Shown here piece by piece: positions 1 through 5,224 of a stretch of DNA of 5,224 nt (position 1 is the first letter of the stretch; each line of letters opens with the position of its first letter). The notes under the pieces are model-generated. The model ran no database searches. It was not told the origin of the DNA and saw nothing but the letters and a program-made list of their open reading frames with translations. The stretch lies in assembly GCA_019747455.1 (NCBI GenBank), contig JAIEQT010000113.1, positions 1 through 5,224 of the forward strand, given 5' to 3'. The DNA is from Chitinophagaceae bacterium (lineage in GTDB: Bacteria > Bacteroidota > Bacteroidia > Chitinophagales > Chitinophagaceae). A program made the translations under genes and the position numbers.

Positions 1-179
1 CATCCATTTGTTGAAAAACGGATAGTTCCATAAGAAATCAAGAATGCACCAAATGTAAAGGCATCACTCATCAAAAAATACCACATCATAAGTTTGCCGT
101 ACTCTACATTGAAGGGGCTTTTACCACCTCCCCATAATTTAGTTCCCGGTGCTGTTGCAGTTGTTGCCATAAAGCTCAT
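1..179 (-). CDS. Second cytochrome c oxidase subunit III-like protein (N-terminal part only)
   Basis: An open frame begins with ATG at 177-179 and runs off the window edge after 59 codons. The visible protein starts MSFMATTATAPGTKLWGGGK, then SPFNVEYGKLMMWYFLMSD and AFTFGAFLISYGTIRFSTNG. The segment from about residue 29 to 51 is a hydrophobic helix that resembles the Glu-bearing helix of classical COX3 (SEVLFFTGF), here with Asp39 in place of Glu (SDAFTFGAF). The position after coxC and this motif suggest the longer second subunit III often found in Bacteroidota cox clusters. Start choice: Met1 is preceded by the A-rich AAACGAAACGA; Met4 is an alternative. Only the N-terminus is visible, so the family call is less certain than for the other genes, and no symbol is given. 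Confidence 0.75.
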   Translation of the reverse strand, partial: MSFMATTATAPGTKLWGGGKSPFNVEYGKLMMWYFLMSDAFTFGAFLISYGTIRFSTNG

Positions 180-191
180 TCGTTTCGTTTA

Positions 192-199
192 CAAAAGTA
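192..199 (-). promoter_or_regulatory. Candidate Bacteroidota -7 box TACTTTTG
   Basis: On the minus strand the bases read TACTTTTG, an exact fit to the Bacteroidota -7 consensus TAnnTTTG. The box sits 12 bases before the ATG at 177-179 and after the possible hairpin terminator. No TTG/TTTG -33 element is found at the usual spacing: the nearest TTTG is only 12 bases upstream of the box. The resulting leader would be very short. It may be a chance match in AT-rich DNA. Confidence 0.2.
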
Positions 200-212
200 T
201 TGGCTAGACGCC

Positions 213-245
213 AAAAAAGCTGCATAAAAGTCAACTTTTTTATGC
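213..245 (-). terminator. Possible weak terminator hairpin after coxC
   Basis: Directly after the coxC stop codon, in mRNA direction, GCATAAAA (245-238) can pair with TTTTATGC (229-222). An alternative register stacks GCAT and AAAAG against CTTTT and ATGC with a two-A bulge and a TTGA loop. A run of six T (218-213) follows after three bases (AGC). The stem is AT-rich and so would be weak; partial termination or a processing site are both possible. The following gene is a functional partner, so full termination here would be surprising. Confidence 0.35.
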
Positions 246-806
246 TTATCCGATCCAATTATAAAATATGAATAAATAAATCCAAAGTATATCTACAAAA
301 TGCCAGTAAGTACTCACTAATTCTATCGGCATACTGCTGTATTGTTTCACCCTTCCTGCATACGCTCTGATAAATATCACTAAAATGGCTATTACGCCAC
401 CCAATACATGGAGCATATGCAAACCGGTGATAACGAGTAAGAAAGAAGCCGCGGAATTACTCTTAGCGCCTGTTAAAGCAATATTCCTTGCTTCTAAGTT
501 CTGAAAACCCAATACCTGTAGTATCATAAAAAGCACCCCTAATGCGGCGGTAATTGTAATTAAATTTCTGTAACGCCCCATTTCACGGGTTTTAAAAGAT
601 TTACCCGCTAAGTGAATAGTTACACTGCTAAGTAGTATTACAAAAGTTGAGTACCAAAAAACCGTTGGCAATTCAAACTCCAGCCAACTACTCTGGTTCT
701 TTTTTACGATATACGCACTTGTTAAACCTGCAAACATCATCACAATACTACCCATGGCAACCCATAAAGTAAATTTGTGTGGATGAATTCTTTGTTGTTC
801 TGTCAT
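246..806 (-). CDS. coxC: Cytochrome c oxidase subunit III, short five-helix form
   Basis: This is a structural oxidase subunit that packs against COX1 and in the family supports proton uptake and enzyme stability. At 186 residues it is shorter than the classical seven-helix form of about 260, and matches the five-helix form that lacks the first two helices. Helices lie at about 12-33, 49-67, 80-100, 120-146 and 165-185. Recognisable family motifs are KFTLWVAMGSIVMMFAGLTS (11-30), GLHMLHVLGG (128-137) and YWHFVDILWIYLF (167-179). The position of the usually conserved Glu in the first of these helices (SEVxFF in classical COX3) is Ile21 (SIVMMF). The ATG at 804-806 has only a weak upstream AAGAGA. 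The stop is TAA. A related second subunit III-like gene begins 66 bases downstream. The assignment to the COX3 family is firm; how the two proteins share the role is not known from sequence. Confidence 0.93.
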   Translation of the reverse strand: MTEQQRIHPHKFTLWVAMGSIVMMFAGLTSAYIVKKNQSSWLEFELPTVFWYSTFVILLSSVTIHLAGKSFKTREMGRYRNLITITAALGVLFMILQVLGFQNLEARNIALTGAKSNSAASFLLVITGLHMLHVLGGVIAILVIFIRAYAGRVKQYSSMPIELVSTYWHFVDILWIYLFIFYNWIG

Positions 807-820
807 ATTATACGTCTCTT

Positions 821-844
821 AATAACCCAATAACTTAATAACTA
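821..844. repeat. Short degenerate tandem repeat, 8-base unit AATAACNN
   Basis: Three consecutive 8-base units share AATAAC and differ only in the last two bases: AATAACCC (821-828), AATAACTT (829-836) and AATAACTA (837-844). On the mRNA strand each unit reads NNGTTATT. It lies in the ctaB-coxC gap beside the CTATCACC array. The array ends 14 bases before the coxC start codon. The intervening bases contain AAGAGA (820-815), eight bases from the ATG, a weak Shine-Dalgarno-like sequence. Confidence 0.7.
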
Positions 845-854
845 AAACTATACT

Positions 855-877
855 CTATCACCCTATCACCTATCACC
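855..877. repeat. Short tandem repeat, 8-base unit CTATCACC (GGTGATAG on the mRNA strand)
   Basis: Two perfect copies of CTATCACC (855-862, 863-870) are followed by a seven-base copy TATCACC (871-877). The array lies in the gap between ctaB and coxC, eight bases after the ctaB stop codon in transcription direction. It is non-coding. A second, different array with the same period lies ten bases away (821-844). Confidence 0.8.
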
Positions 878-885
878 TCCACCCG

Positions 886-1791
886 CTACCCCTTATCTGC
901 CAATAATGCTAAAAGAACAATTGGCAAATAGATATAGCTACTAAACATAACCCTTCTGGCAGCCTTCACATCCATACTCATATATAATCGCATACTTTGA
1001 ATAACCATTACGATATTACAAGCCATTACAATCCATAAACTAACAATACCTGTTAACCCAAAATAATAAGGTAATACGCCTACCGGAATCATCAATACAG
1101 AATACATCACTGTTTGAACGGCAGTAAACTTGGTAGGCCCGGTTTTGGCGGGTAATAATTTAAAACCAGCCGTTGTGTAATCATTATGCGCCACCCAGGC
1201 TATTGCCCAAAAGTGGGGGAACTGCCATAAAAATTGCATGCCGAATAATACCCAACCCCCGGCCGAAAAATCGTCGTTACCAGCAACCCAGCCGATTAAG
1301 CATGGTAGCGCCCCAGGTAAGGCCCCCACTAAAACGGCAATAGAATTTACTTTCTTTAATGGGGTATAAATAAAAGCATATAAAACCAAACTGAATGCAG
1401 ATAATAAAGCAGATGAGATATTGAAAAAATACCCCATCATTAATACCCCGGCAATACCAGCAAGTGCAGCAAAAGTTAGTGCTTCTGAAACAGACATAGC
1501 ACCACTGGCAACAGGGCGCTTGGCCGTTCTTTTCATCATGGCATCGGTATCTTTTTCTACTGCCTGATTAATAGCATTTGCACTACCGGTAACCAACATG
1601 CCCGCTATAAAAAGTAAGATAATCATAAACCAATCGTAGGCCACCACTTTGGGTGCGAGCAAATAACAAATAACACAGGAGAATACCACCGTAAAACTCA
1701 ACGTGAATTTGATCAATGCAAAATAGTCTTTCACTTTGGTAGCGAGCGAAAAAGAAGTTGAATGTGCCGGTGTATCCGAAGTTTTTATCAT
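886..1791 (-). CDS. ctaB: Protoheme IX farnesyltransferase (heme O synthase)
   Basis: This membrane UbiA-family prenyltransferase attaches a farnesyl group from farnesyl diphosphate to heme B, making heme O, the precursor of heme A for subunit I. At 301 residues it has normal family length (E. coli CyoE is about 296). The first Asp-rich motif is at 75-92 (NQAVEKDTDAMMKRTAKRP): Asn75, Glu79 and Asp83 follow the N-x3-D/E-x3-D pattern, then the RTxxRP signature. The second conserved region is IYTPLKKVNS (141-150), followed by GALPGALPCLIGW. The third is WQFPHFWAIAW (189-199) with AHNDYTTAGFKLLP. Several hydrophobic helices span the whole protein. Its start (ATG at 1789-1791) lies 24 bases beyond the terminator-like hairpin, so its expression probably depends on read-through. 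No Shine-Dalgarno is visible. The stop is TAG. No heme A synthase (ctaA) is seen in the window. Confidence 0.96.
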   Translation of the reverse strand: MIKTSDTPAHSTSFSLATKVKDYFALIKFTLSFTVVFSCVICYLLAPKVVAYDWFMIILLFIAGMLVTGSANAINQAVEKDTDAMMKRTAKRPVASGAMSVSEALTFAALAGIAGVLMMGYFFNISSALLSAFSLVLYAFIYTPLKKVNSIAVLVGALPGALPCLIGWVAGNDDFSAGGWVLFGMQFLWQFPHFWAIAWVAHNDYTTAGFKLLPAKTGPTKFTAVQTVMYSVLMIPVGVLPYYFGLTGIVSLWIVMACNIVMVIQSMRLYMSMDVKAARRVMFSSYIYLPIVLLALLADKG

Positions 1792-1810
1792 GTAGTGCAG
1801 TAAAGGCTAT

Positions 1811-1845
1811 TAAAACAATGCTCCCGATTTTCGCCGGGAGCATTG
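1811..1845 (-). terminator. Intrinsic terminator-like hairpin after coxA
   Basis: In the mRNA direction, an 11-base-pair perfect stem CAATGCTCCCG (1845-1835) and CGGGAGCATTG (1826-1816) encloses the eight-base loop GCGAAAAT. It is followed at once by TTTTAATA. It starts 15 bases after the coxA stop codon, which is the usual place for a Rho-independent terminator. The T-run is short (four), so read-through is likely. On the plus strand the hairpin is followed by AGAATCTT, with no T-run, so it acts in one direction only. The next gene, ctaB, starts 24 bases further on without a recognisable promoter. The hairpin may therefore attenuate transcription or protect the 3' end of an upstream coxBA message. 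Confidence 0.75.
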
Positions 1846-1860
1846 AGAATCTTATGCTAA

Positions 1861-3684
1861 TTAATGGTGACTCTCATCGTCGCCAATAGGTTTTGTTTGT
1901 GGGATAAACTCTTTTCCATCTTTTCCATAATCATACGCCCAACGATAAACCTCCGGAATTTCACCCACCCAGTTACCATGACCAGGTCTGATTGGCGTAG
2001 TCCACTCTAAAGTATTCGCACCCCAAGGATTCTGTGTAGTTACCTTTCTTCCCTTGAAAATAGAATAGAAGAAGTTGATCAAGAATAAAATTTGCACAGC
2101 AAATACAATCATAGCAACTGTACTGATAAAGCGGTTTAATTCAGCGAACTGCTTAAAGCTTTCCCAAACACTATAATCATAATATCTGCGTGGCATACCA
2201 GCTAACCCTTCATAGTGCATAGGCCAGAAAATCATATAAGCACCTGCTATGGTAATCCAAAAATGGATATAGCCTAAGTTATTATTGAGATAGCGACCAT
2301 ACATTTTAGGGAACCAATGGTAGATACCCGCAAACATGCCGAACATACTAGCTACACCCATTACAATGTGGAAGTGTGCAATAACAAAGTATGTATCATG
2401 TAAGTGAATATCTAAGGCAGAGTTTCCTAGCCAAATACCAGTTAAACCACCGGAGATAAATAAGCTAACGAAACCAATAGCGAAAAGCATACCCGGCGTA
2501 AAACGGATATTACCTCTCCATAATGTAGTGATCCAGTTAAATACTTTGATAGCAGAAGGAACGGCGATCAATAAAGTAAGTAATACGAAGATAGAACCTA
2601 AGAAAGGATTTAACCCTGTTACGAACATGTGGTGCGCCCATACCAGGAACGCTAATATAGCAATCGCAAATAGAGAACCAATCATGGCCATATAACCAAA
2701 GATGGGTTTGCGAGAGTTTACAGATAAAATTTCTGATACCATACCCATGGCTGGTAAAAGAATGATATATACTTCAGGGTGACCTAAGAACCAGAATAAG
2801 TGTTGGTATAAAATAGCACTTCCTCCTTCATTAGGTAAGGCTCCAACACCATTTACAAAAATATCAGACAAATAAAAGCTGGTTCCAAAGTTTCTATCGA
2901 ATATCAATAAAATAAAGCCAGAGAATAATACCGGGAATGAAAGTACACCTAGTACAGCAGTAAAGAATAGTGCCCAGATAGTAAGCGGTAGGCGCGTCAT
3001 GCTCATACCCTTTGTACGCATATTCAATACCGTTGCGATATAATTTAAACCACCCAATAAAGAAGATACTACGAATAATGCCATGGATACTAACCATAAA
3101 TCCATACCTGTTTTAGAACCTGGTGAAGCATCACCTAAAGCACTGAGCGGAGGATAGGCAGTCCAACCGCCACTGAATGGTCCATTCTCTACAAAAATCG
3201 AAGATAACATGATCACACTTGCTGCAAAGAAGAACCAATAGCTCAACATATTCATAAATGGAGAAGCCATATCACGCGCACCTACTTGCAGAGGTATAAG
3301 AAAGTTAGCGAAGGTTCCACTCAAACCGGCTGTCAATACGAAGAAAACCAGCACGGTACCGTGCGTAGTTACTAACGCATAATAGGCTTGGGGGGTAATT
3401 TTACCACCATCGGCCCACCACTTCCCTAATAAATCTTGCAACCAGGGGAAGCTGGCGTCAGGATAACCTAATTGTAAACGGAAAAGTACACTCATTAAAC
3501 CACCTAGTACAGCCCATACCATCCCTGTTATCAGGAACTGTTTAGCAATCATTTTGTGATCCTGACTGAAAACGTACTTCGTGATGAAGGTTTCATGATG
3601 ATGGTGCTCACCATGATGATCACCATGTACATCGTGGTGTGTACCTGCTGCCGCAGGAGCTTGGAAAACGGCTTCGTTACTCAT
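1861..3684 (-). CDS. coxA: Cytochrome c oxidase subunit I (heme a / heme a3-CuB catalytic subunit)
   Basis: This is the catalytic subunit that reduces O2 to water and pumps protons; 607 residues, at least 12 helices. Heme a ligands are His108 (TTHGT) and His439; the heme a3 ligand is His437 (IAHFHIVMG). CuB ligands are His302, His351 and His352, with Tyr306 of GHPEVY as the expected cross-linked Tyr. D-channel residues are present: Asp138, Asn127, Asn145, Asn214, Ser207/208 and Glu304. The Glu in HPEVY makes it an A1-type heme-copper oxidase. K-channel residues are Lys380, Ser317 and Ser377 (often Thr). The Mg-site pair His429-Asp430 and the propionate pair Arg499-Arg500 are intact. Before the first helix, residues 16-30 hold nine His. 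The protein ends with the Bacteroidota-like tail NPWGANTLEWTTPIRPGHG and a short acidic His-ended tip. Start is ATG at 3682-3684, stop TAA, with no clear Shine-Dalgarno. A terminator-like hairpin begins 15 bases after the stop. Confidence 0.98.
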   Translation of the reverse strand: MSNEAVFQAPAAAGTHHDVHGDHHGEHHHHETFITKYVFSQDHKMIAKQFLITGMVWAVLGGLMSVLFRLQLGYPDASFPWLQDLLGKWWADGGKITPQAYYALVTTHGTVLVFFVLTAGLSGTFANFLIPLQVGARDMASPFMNMLSYWFFFAASVIMLSSIFVENGPFSGGWTAYPPLSALGDASPGSKTGMDLWLVSMALFVVSSLLGGLNYIATVLNMRTKGMSMTRLPLTIWALFFTAVLGVLSFPVLFSGFILLIFDRNFGTSFYLSDIFVNGVGALPNEGGSAILYQHLFWFLGHPEVYIILLPAMGMVSEILSVNSRKPIFGYMAMIGSLFAIAILAFLVWAHHMFVTGLNPFLGSIFVLLTLLIAVPSAIKVFNWITTLWRGNIRFTPGMLFAIGFVSLFISGGLTGIWLGNSALDIHLHDTYFVIAHFHIVMGVASMFGMFAGIYHWFPKMYGRYLNNNLGYIHFWITIAGAYMIFWPMHYEGLAGMPRRYYDYSVWESFKQFAELNRFISTVAMIVFAVQILFLINFFYSIFKGRKVTTQNPWGANTLEWTTPIRPGHGNWVGEIPEVYRWAYDYGKDGKEFIPQTKPIGDDESHH

Positions 3685-3738
3685 ACACTGTTCTTTGTTT
3701 ATATAAACAACCGCTACTATAAGTGGTTGTTGTTTGTT
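3685..3738 (-). promoter_or_regulatory. coxB-coxA intergenic leader with two overlapping inverted repeats
   Basis: This 54-base gap separates the coxB stop from the coxA start. In the mRNA direction it begins with an A/C-rich stretch (AACAAACAACAACC). One possible stem is AACAACC (3731-3725) with GGTTGTT (3712-3706), extended by CT/AG across one mismatch around a six-base loop. A second structure is the perfect 16-base palindrome TTGTTTATATAAACAA (3710-3695), which folds as a six-base-pair stem with loop ATAT. The two share bases 3706-3710 and cannot form together. Neither is followed by a clear U-tract, so I do not call a terminator. I found no TAnnTTTG-type Bacteroidota promoter box here. 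A role in mRNA processing, stability or translation of coxA is possible but is only inference. Confidence 0.4.
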
Positions 3739-4809
3739 CTACATTTTTGCTACAACTTTTGCTGCGGCTTCAACGGGCTTAGCAGCAATCTTAACGGTGT
3801 CTGCCGGTTTAGCAGCATTCGGATCTTTCTCGGGGAATAAGGTTGCATAAGCCGATTTTAATCCGGCCATCTTCGCATCAAATTCTTCCTGATCTAATAC
3901 ATCAATTACACCTTTCATAGAATAATGCCCATTACCACACATTTGATCGCAACTGATTTCATACTGGAAATTGGGATTGCCTGTGATCTCTTTCATTTCT
4001 TTTGTGGTGTACTTCGGTGTAAACCAAATAGTAGTAGGTATACCCGGCACAGCATCCATTTTCATTCTAAAATGAGGTAAGCCTACATCATGAATTACAT
4101 CTCTGGAACCAATTACCAATTTAACGGGTCTTCCTTTAACGAGGTACATGGTTTGTTCCATAACAATATCGTCTTGTACCATCTTATCTTCCCAGATCAA
4201 CCCTAACGGATTGGTAGCATTATCGATATTCTTGAAATATTTCTTACCCAACACAGCATCCTTACCGGGATATCGATAAATCCACCCGAATTGTTTACCG
4301 GTAACTTCTACAACCATGGCATTTTGAGGAGCATCGCCGGTAAATAAGAACCAGTTACGCAAACCAATAACTACAAGCACAGTTAGTGCAATAGCCGGCA
4401 CCACCGTCCAAATAACTTCTAATTTATTATCATGCGGAAAGAAATATACTTTACGCTTATCGCTTTCTTGATATTTATAAGCAAACCAGAATAATACAAT
4501 TTGTGTAGCAATAAATACAACTCCTGTTACCGCTAATGTTACCCATAACATAGAATCTACTCTGGCACCCTCTACGCTGGCAGCATCGTGTACAAGTAAC
4601 GTTTTTTTGTAGTATAGTTCATTACAGTACCATACGCCTACTAAACCGAGTACCAAAAAGGTAACCATCATAAATCCATTGATCTTATTGTCTTGCTTGC
4701 GGGTTCTTTCCTCTCCTTTAAGAACTGCTACATATTCACTTGCTTTTGCAATCTGAAAAATGACTACAAACACAAGAACCGTTACCGCGATGATTAAAAA
4801 CATTGTCAT
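3739..4809 (-). CDS. coxB: Cytochrome c oxidase subunit II (CuA subunit)
   Basis: This subunit accepts electrons at the binuclear CuA centre on the outer face of the membrane and passes them to heme a in subunit I. The 356-residue protein has four predicted helices: about 3-21, 46-62, 87-112 and 131-155. The last two are the usual COX2 hairpin and include LEVIWTVVPA, whose Glu131 matches the K-channel entrance Glu. The first two are an N-terminal addition to the classical form. The cupredoxin domain supplies the CuA ligands His240 (VIHD), Cys287, Cys291, His295 and Met298 (CDQMCGNGHYSM), with Gln289 at the bridging carbonyl position. The electron-entry motif reads QFGW (173-176) instead of QWYW. 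There is no CxxCH, so it carries no heme c (aa3, not caa3). The tail from about 329 is rich in Ala, Lys and Pro. Met3 is an alternative start; no Shine-Dalgarno decides between them. The stop is TAG. Confidence 0.97.
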   Translation of the reverse strand: MTMFLIIAVTVLVFVVIFQIAKASEYVAVLKGEERTRKQDNKINGFMMVTFLVLGLVGVWYCNELYYKKTLLVHDAASVEGARVDSMLWVTLAVTGVVFIATQIVLFWFAYKYQESDKRKVYFFPHDNKLEVIWTVVPAIALTVLVVIGLRNWFLFTGDAPQNAMVVEVTGKQFGWIYRYPGKDAVLGKKYFKNIDNATNPLGLIWEDKMVQDDIVMEQTMYLVKGRPVKLVIGSRDVIHDVGLPHFRMKMDAVPGIPTTIWFTPKYTTKEMKEITGNPNFQYEISCDQMCGNGHYSMKGVIDVLDQEEFDAKMAGLKSAYATLFPEKDPNAAKPADTVKIAAKPVEAAAKVVAKM

Positions 4810-4832
4810 AGTATGATAAATATTATATTGAA

Positions 4833-5224
4833 TTATACCTGATGAATTACACTTTCTTTAAGGAATGGGTGATACTTAGCGATCAAAGGTTTGCTTGCCA
4901 ATGATCTTCCTACAAATAGTATCAGTGTTCCTACAAAGAAGGCGAGTATTCCGAAATCTAACCAGCCTAATGTTACATGTTCTTTACTTAAAGAGCCCAT
5001 TACCATTTGGTAGAAATCGATCCAGTGTCCAAAGATGATCAATACTGCCATAAAAGTTACTAATGTGTAATTTCTCTTTGCTGCACGCTTCATTAAGATC
5101 AACAAAGGGCACAAGAAGTTAATAATTAGGTTGAAGAAGAAAATGCCTTTATACGGCCCTTGTACCCGATGTTTAAAGTATACTGTTTCCTCAGGAATAT
5201 TGGCATACCAAATAAGCATGTACT
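4833..5224 (-). CDS. actF: Quinol:cytochrome c oxidoreductase membrane subunit, ActF-like (C-terminal part only)
   Basis: This is the C-terminal end of an integral membrane subunit of alternative complex III, which oxidises menaquinol and sends electrons toward the cytochrome oxidase. The reading frame stays open through the window edge: a Tyr codon precedes the Met at 5217-5219, so that Met is internal and the true start lies outside. Counting from that Met, about 128 residues are visible. They begin with MLIWYANIPEETVYF, which I recognise from Bacteroidota ActF/NrfD-like proteins. Three hydrophobic helices follow (about 24-43, 50-72 and 83-106), with GHWIDFYQMVMG in the loop after the second. 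The tail HPFLKESVIHQV is short and polar, and the stop is TAA. COX2 starts 23 bases downstream, so the two genes are probably co-transcribed. ActC is the related family member and the main alternative, but the C-terminus and the position next to coxB favour ActF. Confidence 0.85.
   Translation of the reverse strand, partial: YMLIWYANIPEETVYFKHRVQGPYKGIFFFNLIINFLCPLLILMKRAAKRNYTLVTFMAVLIIFGHWIDFYQMVMGSLSKEHVTLGWLDFGILAFFVGTLILFVGRSLASKPLIAKYHPFLKESVIHQV

Noticed and set aside
821..877. Tandem units considered as a CRISPR array
   Set aside because: Units are only 8 bases with no spacers, and no cas genes are present.
1583..1843. 86-codon minus-strand open frame overlapping the start of ctaB
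   Set aside because: It is in another frame of the well-supported ctaB gene, starts inside the terminator stem and resembles no protein family I recognise.
2894..3097. 67-codon minus-strand open frame inside coxA
   Set aside because: It is an out-of-frame shadow fully inside a conserved catalytic gene.
3351..3364. Perfect 14-base palindrome GCACGGTACCGTGC
   Set aside because: It lies within the codons for the heme a-ligand motif (HGTV) of COX1, so the protein sequence explains it; a regulatory site here is unlikely.
3601..3614. Inverted repeat ATGGTGCTCACCAT near the coxA start
   Set aside because: It arises from runs of His codons (CAC/CAT) in the His-rich tail; the possible stem is short and no independent signal supports it.
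3556..3840. 94-codon plus-strand open frame across the coxA start and coxB end
   Set aside because: It is antisense to two firm genes, its Met/Thr-rich part is the reverse of the COX1 His-rich codons, and it shows no family features.
3739..4809. Heme c domain fused to COX2 (caa3 type)
   Set aside because: No CxxCH motif occurs in the protein, and the region after CuA is a short low-complexity tail.
4810..4832. Promoter for coxB in the actF-coxB gap
   Set aside because: The 23-base gap is AT-rich but has no TAnnTTTG box or TTG at proper spacing, and it fits simple co-transcription.

Overview
This window is one strand-consistent piece of an aerobic respiratory gene cluster. Every gene lies on the minus strand, so transcription runs from position 5224 down to 1. 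The gene order is alternative complex III subunit, COX2, COX1, heme O synthase, short COX3, second COX3-like protein. This order, the Bacteroidota-style proteins (a COX2 with two extra N-terminal helices, a five-helix COX3, a COX1 with a His-rich N-terminus), the moderately AT-rich sequence and the near absence of Shine-Dalgarno sequences point to the phylum Bacteroidota. A Chitinophagaceae-like member is the best guess, but the sequence alone does not prove the family.

Layout in transcription order. 5224-4833 is the C-terminal end of a quinol:cytochrome c oxidoreductase membrane subunit (ActF-like), cut by the window edge. 4809-3739 is oxidase subunit II with the CuA site. 3684-1861 is oxidase subunit I, with all heme and CuB ligands. 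A strong hairpin plus U-tract (1845-1811) follows it directly. 1791-886 is protoheme IX farnesyltransferase (heme O synthase). The next gap, 885-807, carries two short arrays of 8-base repeats. 806-246 is a short subunit III. 179-1 is the start of a second subunit III-like gene, cut by the other edge.

How the genes work together. Alternative complex III oxidises menaquinol and passes electrons, through its own c-type heme subunits or a small cytochrome c, to CuA on COX2. COX1 then reduces O2 to water at heme a3/CuB and pumps protons. The farnesyltransferase makes heme O, the precursor of heme A for COX1. Heme A synthase and the copper-insertion factors are not in the window.

The genes themselves are conventional and I see no undescribed system. 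The points most worth a second look are non-coding or fine-scale: an apparent terminator inside the cluster between COX1 and heme O synthase, the 8-base repeat arrays, overlapping hairpins in front of COX1, the split of subunit III into two proteins with different residues at the conserved glutamate position, and a Phe at the usual electron-entry Trp of COX2. No intergenic stretch exceeds 300 bases; the largest gap is 79 bases.
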